A stretch of 64,000 bases of DNA from Microbacterium trichothecenolyticum (GCF_030818955.1 NZ_JAUTBF010000001.1:2852001-2916000); one strand, 5' to 3'. Shown: positions 19,222-28,723, counted from the first letter of the stretch. Numbers and translations are program-made. Notes: a model not told the origin generated them from the letters alone.

Positions 19222-20109
19222 GCCGCGGTCCGGTCGCCGTCCTCGGCGCCGGCACGATGGGCGCCGGAATCGCCGCCGTGCTCGCCGCGCACGGTCACGA
19301 CGTGCGGCTGTACTCGCGCACGGCCTCGACCCTCGAAGCGGCGCGTGAGCTGGTCGTGGCGCACGACGCCGACGCGGGCGAGCGCCTCACGACCACCACC
19401 GACCTCGATGAGGCGGCGCGCGGCGCGGCGCTCGTCATCGAGAGCGTGGCCGAAGACCTCGCCCTCAAGCGCGAGATCTTCGCGCGGATCGAGCCGCTCG
19501 TGGCGGACGACGCGGTGCTGACCACCAACACCTCCAGCGTGCGCATCACCGAGATCGCCGAGGCGCTCGCCGACCCGACGCGGCTCATCGGTCTGCACTG
19601 GTTCAACCCGCCCACGGTCATGCCGCTCATCGAGATCGTGCGGGGCGAGCGCACCTCCGACGCCGCGGTCGCGACCGCGCAGCGGCTCTGCGCCGAGATC
19701 GGCCGCGAGAGCATCGTCGTCGACCGCGACGTGCCGGGCTTCGTCGTCAACCGCCTGCAGTACGCGCTCCTGCGCGAGGCCATCGCGCTCGTCGAGGGCG
19801 GGATCGCCACCGTCGCCGACGTCGACCGCGCCGTGTCCACGACCCTGGCCCCGCGCTGGTCGTCGCTGGGTCCGCTCGGCCTGATGGACCTCGCCGGCCT
19901 CGACGTGGTCAAGAAGGTCTCCGCCATCGTGATGTCCGACCTGGATGCCGCGGGGCGGGGTGCCCCGCACCGTCGCCGATCTCGTGGCCGGGGGCCATCT
20001 CGGCGCGAAGAGCGGTCGGGGCTTTTACCCCTGGTCGCCGGCCGACGCCGACCGGGCCCGCGCCGACCGCGACGATCTCGTGCGCCTCGTCACGGAGCAG
20101 AAGCGATGA
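19218..20109 (+). pseudogene. 3-hydroxyacyl-CoA dehydrogenase, frameshifted near its C-terminus
   Basis: A 3-hydroxyacyl-CoA dehydrogenase of about 296 residues, which oxidises a beta-hydroxyacyl-CoA with NAD+. The Rossmann motif GAGTMGAGIA is at residues 9-18, and the catalytic histidine is in GLHWFNPP near residue 132. The frame breaks between the two G runs at 19952-19960. Removing one base restores GVPRTVADLVAGGHLGAKSG and the conserved GFYPW, ending at TGA 20107-20109. The GTG start at 19218 overlaps the CoA-transferase stop, and the restored stop overlaps the hydratase ATG, which independently supports the corrected frame. As sequenced, the open frame runs on into the hydratase gene. 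That fusion is an artefact of the shift. Confidence 0.8.
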
Positions 20110-20873
20110 GCGGCGTGCGCGAGCGCATCGACGGCACCGTCGCGACGCTCACGATCGACCGCGCTCACAAGCGCAACGCGCTCGATGCCGAGACACTCGG
20201 TGCCCTGGTCGCCGCCCTCCGCCGCCTCGACGACGACGCCTCCGTGCGCGCGATCGTGATCGCGGGCGACGAGCGCGCCTTCGCCGCCGGAGCCGACCTC
20301 GGCGACCTCGGCTCGGCCGGGGCCGTGGAGCTGTACCGCAGCGGGTTCAGCGAGCACTGGGACGCCGTCGCCGCGATCCGCACGCCCCTCGTCGCCGCCG
20401 TGCGCGGGTACGCCCTCGGCGGCGGGCTCGAGCTCGCCCTCGCGTGCGACGTCGTCGTGATCGCTGACGACGCGGTGCTGGGCTTTCCCGAGGTGCGCCT
20501 CGGCATCCTTCCCGGCGCGGGCGGCACGCAGCGGCTGCTGCGCGCGGTCGGCAAGGCGGTCGCCCTCGACCTGCTGCTCACCGCCCGCCGTATCGACGGC
20601 GCCGAAGCCGCCCGGCTCGGCATCGCGAGCCGGGTCGTCGCCTCGGCCGAGGTCGAGGAGACCGCGCACGCCGCCGCCGCCGAGATCGCCCAGGGCGCTC
20701 CCGTGGCCGCCGCGATGATCAAGAGCGCGGTGCTCGCCGGTTTCGAGATGCCGCTCGGCGCGGCCGTCGCGCACGAGCGCGCCCTCTCGGCGCTGATCGC
20801 CGCGAGCCACGATCGCGCCGAGGGCATGCGCGCCTTCCGCGCCCGCGAGACCCCCACCTTCGAAGGACGCTGA
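20106..20873 (+). CDS. Enoyl-CoA hydratase/isomerase family protein
   Basis: A 255-residue crotonase-fold enzyme. The oxyanion-hole stretch ALGGGLELALACD is near residue 104, and FPEVRLGILPGAGGTQRL is near 128. Both glutamates used by true hydratases are present (in GGLELA and PEVRLG), so hydration is likely. The ATG at 20106 overlaps the corrected end of the dehydrogenase. Placed between a CoA-transferase/dehydrogenase pair and a hut-type amidohydrolase, it implies that a CoA ester is an intermediate in this island. Confidence 0.9.
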   Translation: MSGVRERIDGTVATLTIDRAHKRNALDAETLGALVAALRRLDDDASVRAIVIAGDERAFAAGADLGDLGSAGAVELYRSGFSEHWDAVAAIRTPLVAAVRGYALGGGLELALACDVVVIADDAVLGFPEVRLGILPGAGGTQRLLRAVGKAVALDLLLTARRIDGAEAARLGIASRVVASAEVEETAHAAAAEIAQGAPVAAAMIKSAVLAGFEMPLGAAVAHERALSALIAASHDRAEGMRAFRARETPTFEGR

Positions 20874-20874
20874 C

Positions 20875-22077
20875 ATGACCGCCGTCACCTCCCTGCTCGG
20901 CGCGATCTCCGGCATCGGTCGAGAGCCCCGCAGCGGCGGCTACGCCCGCCCGGTCTTCTCGACCGCCGAGCGCGACCTGCGCGCGTGGTTCGTCGGCGAG
21001 GCCGAGGCGCGCGGACTCGACGTCGAGATCGACCCCAACGGCATCCTGTGGGCCTGGTGGGGAACGCCCGGACCGGATGCCGTGGTCACCGGCAGCCACC
21101 TCGACTCGGTGCCCGGCGGCGGAGCGTTCGACGGGCCGCTCGGCGTTGCGGCCGCGCTCGCCGCGGTCGACGTGTTGCGCGAGCGCGGGTTCGCACCCGC
21201 GAAGCCTCTCGCGATCGCGGTGTTCCCCGAGGAGGAGGGCTCGCGCTTCGGCGTCGCGTGCCTCGGTTCGCGCCTGCTCACGGGCGCGCTCTCGCCCGAC
21301 GCCGCGCGTCGGCTCACCGACCGCGAGGGCGACACGCTCGCCGACGTCTTCGCCGCGGGCGGGATCGACCCGGCCGGCATCGGCCCCGACCCCGAGACGC
21401 TCGCGCGCATCGGCGTCTTCGTGGAGCTGCACGTCGAGCAGGGGCGCGGCCTCATCGATCTCGACCGCCCGTTCGCCGTCGCGGAGTCGATCCTCGGCCA
21501 CGGCCGCTTCAAGGTGACGGTGCGCGGCGAGGGCAACCACGCCGGCACGACGCTCATGGCCGACCGCCGCGACCCCCTGGTCGCCGCCGCCGCCATGGTG
21601 GGCCGCATCGCCGAGCTGGCCGGCGCCGTCGACGACGCCCGCGCCACCGTCGGACGCTTCGAGCCGGTGCCCGGCGGCACCAACGTCATCGCGTCGTCGG
21701 TGGACTTCTGGATCGACGCGCGTCATCCCGACGACGACGTCACCCGGCGCCTGATCGCCGACATCGACCGCATGTGCGGCGGCATCGCCGCAGCGCAGGG
21801 CTGCGAGGCCGTGCTCGTCGAGGAGTCGTGGAGCCCGACCGTCGGCTTCGACCCCGCCCTCGCGCGGCGCATCGGCTCCGCCCTCGCCGACGCCCCGTAC
21901 CTGCGCACCGGCGCCGGCCACGACGCGGGCATCCTCGCGAGCGTCGTCCCGACCGGCATGCTGTTCGTCCGCAACCCCTCGGGCATCTCGCACTCGCCGG
22001 AGGAGCACGTCGTCGACGCCGATGCGGACGCCTCGGCCGCCGCCCTCGCCGACGTCCTGCAGGACCTGCTGTCGTGA
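20875..22077 (+). CDS. M20-family amidohydrolase (allantoate amidohydrolase / N-carbamoyl-L-amino-acid hydrolase type)
   Basis: A 400-residue binuclear metallohydrolase. Metal-site motifs are GSHLDSVPGGGAFDG near residue 74, PEEEGSRFG near 121, and GISHSPEE near 371. The family cleaves N-carbamoyl or ureido amino acids. In Streptomyces-type hut clusters a relative lies next to hutF and hutI, where it is thought to finish conversion of N-formyl- or N-carbamoyl-glutamate to glutamate. Here it is one base after the hydratase gene and overlaps hutF by GTGA. It would fit either N-formylglutamate (histidine route) or N-carbamoylglutamate (the end of the ergothioneine route described in Burkholderia). 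Confidence 0.88.
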   Translation: MTAVTSLLGAISGIGREPRSGGYARPVFSTAERDLRAWFVGEAEARGLDVEIDPNGILWAWWGTPGPDAVVTGSHLDSVPGGGAFDGPLGVAAALAAVDVLRERGFAPAKPLAIAVFPEEEGSRFGVACLGSRLLTGALSPDAARRLTDREGDTLADVFAAGGIDPAGIGPDPETLARIGVFVELHVEQGRGLIDLDRPFAVAESILGHGRFKVTVRGEGNHAGTTLMADRRDPLVAAAAMVGRIAELAGAVDDARATVGRFEPVPGGTNVIASSVDFWIDARHPDDDVTRRLIADIDRMCGGIAAAQGCEAVLVEESWSPTVGFDPALARRIGSALADAPYLRTGAGHDAGILASVVPTGMLFVRNPSGISHSPEEHVVDADADASAAALADVLQDLLS

Positions 22078-23390
22078 CGCGCTTCTGGGCGCCGCGGGCG
22101 TGGATCGGCGACGCCGTGGCGAACGGCGTGCGGGTCACGGCATCCGGGGGTCTCATCGCCTCGGTCGAGACGGAAACGATCCCGGATGCCACCGACCACC
22201 GCCTCGACGGTCTCGTGCTGCCGGGCGCGGTCAACGCCCACTCGCACGCTTTCCACCGGCTGCTGCGCGGCCGCACCCACGGCGACGGCGGCAGCTTCTG
22301 GACCTGGCGCGAGCTGATGTACCGCGAGGCCGGTCGCCTCGACCCCGCGTCGTACGAACGCGTCGCCACGGCGGTGTACGCCGAGATGGTCGCCGCCGGG
22401 TGGACCGCGGTCGCGGAGTTCCACTACGTCCACCACGCGCCCGACGCCCAGTCCTACGACCCGCCGCACGCGATGGAGCGCGCGCTCGCGCGCGCGGCGC
22501 GGGCCGCCGGCATCCGGCTCACCCTGCTCGACACCTGCTACCTCTCCAGCGGTTTCGGGCAGCCCCTCGAACCCGCGCAGCGGCGCTTCGGCGACGCGGA
22601 TGCCGGAGCTTGGCTCGCTCGCCTCTCGGCGCTGCGCGAGGTCTTCGCCGACGAGCACCCCGAGGTCGTGGTCGGCGGGGCCGTGCACTCGGTGCGCGCG
22701 GTGCCCGTGGACGCCCTCGAACGCATCGGCGCCGAGCTGGATCCGGCGATCCCGCTGCACGTGCATCTGTCGGAGCAGCCCGCCGAGAACGCCGCGTGCC
22801 TCGAGGCAACGGGGCTGACGCCCACCGCGCTCCTCGCGCGCAGTGGGCTCGTCTCGGAGCGGCTCTCGGCCGTCCACGCCACCCACCTCACCGACGACGA
22901 CATCGCGGCACTCGGGGCCGCGGCAGCGACGATCGTGATGTGTCCCACCACCGAGGCCGACCTCGGCGACGGCGTCGGCCCCGCCCGCCGCCTGGCCGAC
23001 GCGGGAGCCCGGATCGCGCTCGGCACCGATCAGCACGCCGTGGTCGACCCGCTGCTCGAGGCCCGCGCGCTTGAGCACGGGGAGCGCCTGGCGTCCGGGC
23101 GTCGCGGGCGGTTCTCGCCCGCCGAGCTCGTCGCCGCGCTCACCCGGGGCGGCGCGTCGGCCGTGGGGCGTGCGGTCGGGCGGATCGCGGTGGGGGAGCC
23201 CTGCGACTTCCTCGTCGTCGACGAGAACAGCGCCCGCACCGCGGGCAGCGACCCGGGCCAGCTCGTGCTCACCGCCACCGCGCATGACGTCGCGCGTGTG
23301 ATCATCGGGGGGCGCGAGCGCGCGACCGGCGGCGCGCACACCGATCTCGGACCCGTCGGCGATCTGCTCGGAAAGGCGGTGCTCGCGTGA
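22074..23390 (+). CDS. hutF: Formimidoylglutamate deiminase
   Basis: A 438-residue amidohydrolase that turns N-formimidoyl-L-glutamate into N-formyl-L-glutamate and ammonia. The metal-binding NAHSHAFHR motif lies near residue 57, HVHLSEQPAEN near 228 and GTDQHAVVDPLLE near 318. The start is GTG at 22074, overlapping the amidohydrolase stop. Upstream sequence in the same frame is an out-of-family arginine-rich shadow. The order M20 hydrolase-hutF-hutI matches actinobacterial histidine-utilisation clusters. Confidence 0.92.
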   Translation: MTRFWAPRAWIGDAVANGVRVTASGGLIASVETETIPDATDHRLDGLVLPGAVNAHSHAFHRLLRGRTHGDGGSFWTWRELMYREAGRLDPASYERVATAVYAEMVAAGWTAVAEFHYVHHAPDAQSYDPPHAMERALARAARAAGIRLTLLDTCYLSSGFGQPLEPAQRRFGDADAGAWLARLSALREVFADEHPEVVVGGAVHSVRAVPVDALERIGAELDPAIPLHVHLSEQPAENAACLEATGLTPTALLARSGLVSERLSAVHATHLTDDDIAALGAAAATIVMCPTTEADLGDGVGPARRLADAGARIALGTDQHAVVDPLLEARALEHGERLASGRRGRFSPAELVAALTRGGASAVGRAVGRIAVGEPCDFLVVDENSARTAGSDPGQLVLTATAHDVARVIIGGRERATGGAHTDLGPVGDLLGKAVLA

Positions 23391-24547
23391 GCACGACCCT
23401 CATCACCCGTATCGGCGAGCTGATGACCGTCGACGACGAACAGCGCGTGCTGCGCGACGCGGCCGTCGTGATCGACGGCGACCGCATCGCCTGGATCGGC
23501 GCGGCATCCGACGCTCCCGCCGCTGACGAGCGGGTGGATGCCGCCGGCCGGGCGCTGCTGCCCGGCTGGGTCGACTCGCACACCCACCTCGTCTTCGACG
23601 GCGACCGCACGGCCGAGTTCGAGGCGCGCATGGCGGGGCAGAGCTACGCCGCGGGCGGGATCGCGGTGACGCGGGATGCCACCCGTGCGGCCTCCGACGA
23701 GCGTCTCGCCGCGCTCGTCGCCGCCCGCGTGCGCGAGGCCCGCGCGCAGGGCACGACCTGGATCGAGACGAAGACCGGTTACGGCCTCGACACCCCGAGC
23801 GAGCAGCGCGGCGCCCGGATCGCCGCCGACGGCGCCGATGACGCGACCTTCCTCGGTGCCCACCTCGTGCCGGCCGGCGTCGACCCCGACGACTACGTGC
23901 GCGAGGTGTGCGGGCCCATGCTCGACGCCGTGCGCCCGTTCGTGTCGTGGGCCGACGTGTTCTGCGAGCGCGGGGCGTTCACCCCCGAGCAGTCGCGCGA
24001 GGTGCTGCTCGCCTCCCGCGCGGCCGGGCTCGGGCTGCGCGTGCACGGCAACCAGCTCGGCCACGGCGAGGGCATCCGCCTCGCCGTCGAGGTGGGCGCG
24101 GCGAGCGTCGACCACTGCAACTTCGTCTCGGATGCCGATCTCGACGCGCTCGCGGGCGGCTCCACCGTCGCGACGGTTCTTCCCGCGTGCGACCTGTCCA
24201 CTCGGGCGCCGCTCGCGCCCGCTCGGCGCCTGCTCGACGCGGGTGTCGAGGTCGCGATCGCCTCGAACTGCAACCCCGGCACCTCGTACACGAGCTCGAT
24301 GCCGTTCTGCGTCGCCACCGCCGTGCTGCAGATGGGGCTGAGCGTGGCCGAGGCGGTGCGCGCGGCCACCCGCGGCGGGGCGATCGCGCTCGGGCGCGCG
24401 ACGGGCGAGGGGGCGATCGGCTCGATCGCCGTCGGTCACCGCGCCGACCTGCACCTGCTCGACGCCCCCTCGGCGACGCACGTGGCGTACCGTCCCGGGA
24501 TGCCGCTGACGGCGGGCGTGTGGAAGGGCGGGCGCCGCGTGGTCTGA
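23387..24547 (+). CDS. hutI: Imidazolonepropionase
   Basis: A 386-residue Zn/Fe amidohydrolase that opens the imidazolone ring to give N-formimidoyl-L-glutamate. The DSHTHLVFDGDR motif is near residue 64, HGNQLGHGEG near 220 and NCNPGTSYTSSMPFC near 296, all typical of HutI. Translation starts at GTG 23387, overlapping the hutF stop. It is the last gene of the island and is followed by a hairpin at 24559-24583. Confidence 0.94.
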   Translation: MSTTLITRIGELMTVDDEQRVLRDAAVVIDGDRIAWIGAASDAPAADERVDAAGRALLPGWVDSHTHLVFDGDRTAEFEARMAGQSYAAGGIAVTRDATRAASDERLAALVAARVREARAQGTTWIETKTGYGLDTPSEQRGARIAADGADDATFLGAHLVPAGVDPDDYVREVCGPMLDAVRPFVSWADVFCERGAFTPEQSREVLLASRAAGLGLRVHGNQLGHGEGIRLAVEVGAASVDHCNFVSDADLDALAGGSTVATVLPACDLSTRAPLAPARRLLDAGVEVAIASNCNPGTSYTSSMPFCVATAVLQMGLSVAEAVRAATRGGAIALGRATGEGAIGSIAVGHRADLHLLDAPSATHVAYRPGMPLTAGVWKGGRRVV

Positions 24548-24558
24548 CATCCCGCGCT

Positions 24559-24583
24559 GCGGTGACGGCGGTCCGGTCACCGC
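24559..24583 (+). terminator. Hairpin after hutI, probable terminator
   Basis: Eight-base arms GCGGTGAC and GTCACCGC enclose a nine-base loop, starting 12 bases after the hutI stop. No U-run follows, so the terminator is either weak or Rho-assisted. Confidence 0.45.
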
Positions 24584-24675
24584 GATTGCGCGGGACGGCT
24601 CGCCGGTGTCGGAGCTTGGTGTCAGGCTGTACTGCGCGGTCACGGAGACCGCGACCGACACCCCCGGAGGTCCCC

Positions 24676-26403
24676 GTGCTGGCGAAGCTCCTCATCAGAT
24701 ATCTGTCGCGGTATCGCTGGCTCCTCGTGGCGCTGCTGATATTCCAGTTCGCCGCGGCGATGGCATCCCTTTACCTGCCACGCCTCAACGCCGACATCAT
24801 CGACCAGGGCGTCGCGCGCGGAGACACCGGGTACATCTGGTCGCAGGGCTCGCTCATGCTGGTGATCTCGCTCGGGCAGATCATCGCGTCGGTGATCGCG
24901 ACATACTTCGCCGCCCGGGCAGCCATGGCGGCAGGCCGCGACATCCGCCGCGACGTCTTCGAGAAGGTCAGCGGCTTCTCCGAGCGTGAGCTGTCGCAGT
25001 TCGGTGCCGGCTCGCTCATCACCCGCAACACCAACGACGTGCAGCAGGTGCAGATGCTGGCCATGATGGGCGCCACCATGCTCGTGAGCGCGCCGCTTCT
25101 GGCGATCGGCGGCATCGTCATGGCGCTGCAGCAAGACGTCGGGCTGAGCTGGCTGCTCGGTGTCGCCGTTCCCGCGCTGTTGGTCGTCGTGGCCCTCGTC
25201 ATCGCCCGCATGGTGCCGCTGTTCCGCAGCTACCAGTCCAAGCTCGACGGCGTGAACCGCGTGATGCGCGAGCAGCTCACGGGGGTGCGCGTCGTGCGCG
25301 CTTTCGTGCGCGAGCGCATCGAAGAAGAGCGCTTCCGCGATGCCAACACCGACATCATGGTCGTGGGGCGCAAGGTCGGCTCCCTCTTCGTGCTCTTGTT
25401 CCCCCTGGCCATGCTCGTGCTGAACGTCACCGTGGTCGGGGTGATCTGGTTCGGCGGTATCCAGGTCGACTCCGGCGACGTGCAGATCGGCACGCTCTTC
25501 GCGTTCATGCAGTACGTCGCCCAGATCCTCATGGGCGTGCTCATGGCCAGCTTCATGACCGTGATGATCCCGCGCGCAGCCGTCTCGGCCGAACGCATCG
25601 GCGAAGTGCTCGACAGTCACTCGGCTCTCGCGCGCCCGGCGCACCCCGTCAGCACGTTCCCCACTCCCGGCGCTGTCGAGTTCGACGATGTCGCGTTCGC
25701 GTACCCCGGCGCCGAAGCACCCGTGGTCTCGGGGATCAGCTTCGCCGCCCGGCCCGGCGAGACCGTCGCCATTGTCGGATCGACCGGCGCCGGCAAGACC
25801 ACGCTCGTCTCGCTCATCCCCCGGCTGTTCGACGCCACCGGCGGCGCGGTGCGCATCGGCGGCGTCGACGTACGCGAGGCCGATCTCGATGTGCTGTGGA
25901 CGAGCATCGGACTCGTCCCGCAACGCCCCTTCCTCTTCAGCGGCACCGTGGCTTCCAACCTGCGTTTCGGACGCGAAGACGCCACCGACGACGAACTCTG
26001 GCGTGCGCTCGAGATCGCACAGGGCCGTGACTTCGTCGAAGAGATGGAGGGCGGTCTGGGCGCGCGCATCGCGCAAGGCGGCACGAACGTCTCGGGCGGG
26101 CAGCGCCAGCGCCTGGCGATCGCCCGCGCCATCGTGCACCGGCCGGCGGTGCTGGTGTTCGACGACTCGTTCTCGGCGCTCGACCTCACCACCGACGCCC
26201 GCCTTCGTCAGGCGTTGTGGCGCGAGCTGCCCCACGTGACCAAGATCGTCGTCGCGCAACGGGTGTCCACCATCACCGACGCCGACCGCATCGTGGTGCT
26301 CGAAGACGGACGCATGGCCGGTCTCGGCACCCACGACGAACTGCTCGAGACCAGCGACACCTACCGCGAGATCGTCGCCTCGCAGCTCGGGGTGCAGGCA
26401 TGA
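24676..26403 (+). CDS. ABC exporter half-transporter A (degenerate ATP site)
   Basis: A 575-residue half-transporter with six membrane helices (about residues 15-290) fused to an ATPase. Walker A is GSTGAGKTT near 371 and the signature is VSGGQRQR near 473. The Walker B region reads LVFDDSFSALD, with Asp where the catalytic Glu should be, as in heterodimeric exporters of the BmrC/TM287 type. The start is GTG at 24676 after CGGAGG. The stop overlaps the partner gene by ATGA. Such pairs export drugs, lipids or peptides; the cargo is not evident. Confidence 0.92.
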   Translation: MLAKLLIRYLSRYRWLLVALLIFQFAAAMASLYLPRLNADIIDQGVARGDTGYIWSQGSLMLVISLGQIIASVIATYFAARAAMAAGRDIRRDVFEKVSGFSERELSQFGAGSLITRNTNDVQQVQMLAMMGATMLVSAPLLAIGGIVMALQQDVGLSWLLGVAVPALLVVVALVIARMVPLFRSYQSKLDGVNRVMREQLTGVRVVRAFVRERIEEERFRDANTDIMVVGRKVGSLFVLLFPLAMLVLNVTVVGVIWFGGIQVDSGDVQIGTLFAFMQYVAQILMGVLMASFMTVMIPRAAVSAERIGEVLDSHSALARPAHPVSTFPTPGAVEFDDVAFAYPGAEAPVVSGISFAARPGETVAIVGSTGAGKTTLVSLIPRLFDATGGAVRIGGVDVREADLDVLWTSIGLVPQRPFLFSGTVASNLRFGREDATDDELWRALEIAQGRDFVEEMEGGLGARIAQGGTNVSGGQRQRLAIARAIVHRPAVLVFDDSFSALDLTTDARLRQALWRELPHVTKIVVAQRVSTITDADRIVVLEDGRMAGLGTHDELLETSDTYREIVASQLGVQA

Positions 26404-28586
26404 GCACCCCCGATGCCCTCACCGAAGAAGAGCGCGCCGAGCTCGAACTCGCCGAGCAGGCGCGGCTGAACTCGGGGGACTGGGACAGTGTGGCGCCCGG
26501 CAAGGCCGCCGCTTTCGGTCCGAGTTTTCGCCGGCTGATCGGCCTGCTGCGACCGCACACGGCGGCGTTCGCTTTCGTCTCCGTCCTCGGCGCCCTCGGC
26601 GTGGTCCTGACCGTTCTCGCCCCGCGCGTGCTCGGCGATGCGACGAACATCGTGTTCGAGGGGCTGGTCTCACGCGGACTCGCCGCCCAGTTCCCCGCCG
26701 GCACCTCTCAGGCCGAGGTGGTCCAGGCGCTGCGCGCGGGCGGGCAGGGCGACATGGCCAACGTCGTCGCGGCGATGAACGGCTTCCAGGTGGGCGCGGG
26801 CGTCGACTTCGACGCCCTCCGCGTGATCATCGTGACCGTGCTGGCGATCTACGTCGGATCGTCGCTGCTGTCATGGATCCAGGGCTACGTCATCAACGTG
26901 ATCATGGTGCGCACAATGTGGCGTCTGCGCGAAGACGTCGAGGCGAAGATCAACCGCCTGCCGCTGTCGTACTTCGACAAGGTGCAGCGCGGCGAGCTCA
27001 TCTCACGCGTCACCAACGACATCGACAACATCACGCAGACCATGCAGCAGTCGCTCTCGAGCGCGCTGACCTCGGTGCTCACGGTCGTGGGCGTGCTCAT
27101 CATGATGTTCACCATCTCGTGGCAGCTGGCGTTGGTCGCGCTCGTGTCGATCCCGCTCATGGCGGTGATCTTCGGGGTCATCGGGCCCCAGTCGCAGAGG
27201 GCGTTCGGCGAGCAGTGGAAGAAGGTCGGGCGTCTCAACGCGCGTGTCGAGGAGTCGTTCTCGGGCCACGCGCTGGTCAAGGTCTACGGCCGCGAGAAAG
27301 ACGCCCGCGAGCAGTTCGAGGTCGAGAACGAAGAACTCTTCCAGGCGAGCTTCCGGGCCCAGTTCCTCTCGGGCATGATCATGCCCGGCATGATGTTCAT
27401 CGGGAACCTCACCTACGTCGGTATCGCGGTGCTGGGCGGTCTCATGGTCGCGGGCGGGCACCTCCGCCTGGGCGACGTGCAAGCCTTCATCCAGTACGCG
27501 CAACAGTTCACGCAGCCCCTGTCACAGCTGGGCGGCATGGCCGCTGTCGTGCAGTCGGGCACCGCCTCGGCCGAGCGCGTGTTCGCGCTGCTCGACGCCG
27601 ATGAGCAGGAGCCCGACGCCCCCGACGCCCCGCTCCCCGCCGACGGTCGCGGCGTCATCGAGTTCGAGCATGTGCGCTTCTCGTACACGCCCGAGCACCC
27701 GCTCATCCGCGGCCTGTCATTCCGCGTCGAGCCGGGGCAGACGGTCGCGATCGTCGGCCCGACGGGAGCGGGCAAGACCACGCTGGTCAACCTCATCATG
27801 CGGTTCTACGAACCCGACGGCGGCCGCATCCTGCTCGATGGGCAGAACATCGCCGACATGCGTCGTGACGATGTGCGCTCGCGTACCGGCATGGTGCTGC
27901 AAGACCCGTGGTTGTTCGCCGGCACGATCCGCGACAACATCCGCTACGGGCGCGAGAGTGCCACCGACGACGAGATCGTCGAGGCCGCCGTGGCCACCCG
28001 CGTCGACCAGTTCGTGCATTCGTTGCCCGAGGGCTACGAGACGGTGCTCGACGAAGACGCCGCGAACGTCTCAGCCGGCGAGAAGCAGCTCATCACGATC
28101 GCGCGGGCATTCGTCGCCCGCCCGTCGGTGCTCATCCTCGACGAGGCCACGTCGTCGGTCGACACCCGCACCGAGCTGTTGCTGCAGCAGGCGATGGCGG
28201 CGCTGCGCGAAGGACGCACGTCGTTCGTGATCGCCCACCGCCTGTCCACGATTCGCGACGCCGATCTGATCCTCGTCATGGAACACGGCGACATCGTCGA
28301 GCAGGGCACGCACGACGAGTTGATCGCCGCCGAGGGTGCGTACCACCGCCTCTATCGTTCGCAGTTCGAACAGGCCGCCGCCGACCTCGACGACGCCGGC
28401 GTCGACGCCGCCTCGACCGGCGGGCCGACGACCCAGCGGCCGGCGCCCGCCGTCGACGACGCCGTGGTGGTCACGGCTCTGGCTGCCGCGGCACCCGAGG
28501 TGACGGCGCCGGCCGGCGTCGACGGCCCGCCCCACCCCGCCCACGGGGCACCCTCACCCGACCCCCGGCCCGGCGAGCAGCGCTGA
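26400..28586 (+). CDS. ABC exporter half-transporter B (catalytic ATP site)
   Basis: A 728-residue partner of the preceding gene. An acidic 45-residue N-terminal tail precedes six membrane helices. The nucleotide-binding domain has Walker A GPTGAGKTT near 457 and Walker B LILDEATSSVD with the catalytic Glu. The signature is NVSAGEKQL, in which Ala replaces the usual Gly, and this also occurs in heterodimeric exporters. An insertion of about 45 residues (about 90-135) lies between the first two helices. A disordered Ala/Pro-rich tail of about 80 residues follows the ATPase. Confidence 0.92.
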   Translation: MSTPDALTEEERAELELAEQARLNSGDWDSVAPGKAAAFGPSFRRLIGLLRPHTAAFAFVSVLGALGVVLTVLAPRVLGDATNIVFEGLVSRGLAAQFPAGTSQAEVVQALRAGGQGDMANVVAAMNGFQVGAGVDFDALRVIIVTVLAIYVGSSLLSWIQGYVINVIMVRTMWRLREDVEAKINRLPLSYFDKVQRGELISRVTNDIDNITQTMQQSLSSALTSVLTVVGVLIMMFTISWQLALVALVSIPLMAVIFGVIGPQSQRAFGEQWKKVGRLNARVEESFSGHALVKVYGREKDAREQFEVENEELFQASFRAQFLSGMIMPGMMFIGNLTYVGIAVLGGLMVAGGHLRLGDVQAFIQYAQQFTQPLSQLGGMAAVVQSGTASAERVFALLDADEQEPDAPDAPLPADGRGVIEFEHVRFSYTPEHPLIRGLSFRVEPGQTVAIVGPTGAGKTTLVNLIMRFYEPDGGRILLDGQNIADMRRDDVRSRTGMVLQDPWLFAGTIRDNIRYGRESATDDEIVEAAVATRVDQFVHSLPEGYETVLDEDAANVSAGEKQLITIARAFVARPSVLILDEATSSVDTRTELLLQQAMAALREGRTSFVIAHRLSTIRDADLILVMEHGDIVEQGTHDELIAAEGAYHRLYRSQFEQAAADLDDAGVDAASTGGPTTQRPAPAVDDAVVVTALAAAAPEVTAPAGVDGPPHPAHGAPSPDPRPGEQR

Positions 28587-28627
28587 CACCGCGCGGCAGG
28601 CGAGGCGACCCGGCGGCAGGGCGCGGA

Positions 28628-28723
28628 GGCCGCACGGCCCGCCGACCGCATGGCCCACCGGCCGCATGGCCCACCGGCCGCATGGCCCACCGGCCGCACG
28701 GCCCGCCGGCCGCATGACCCGGC
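28628..28723. repeat. Tandem repeat, six units of 16 bases
   Basis: Six consecutive 16-base units based on GGCCGCATGGCCCACC start about 40 bases after the exporter stop. The third and fourth units are identical and the others differ at one to four positions. Sixteen is not a multiple of three and no gene covers it. Each unit contains a short GGCC-type self-complementary core, so the array can fold in several registers. Confidence 0.8.

Noticed and set aside
18903..20873. A 656-codon frame that seems to fuse hydroxyacyl-CoA dehydrogenase with enoyl-CoA hydratase
   Set aside because: The fusion arises from the frameshift near 19955. The other frame continues the dehydrogenase to its conserved GFYPW tail and a stop that overlaps the hydratase ATG.
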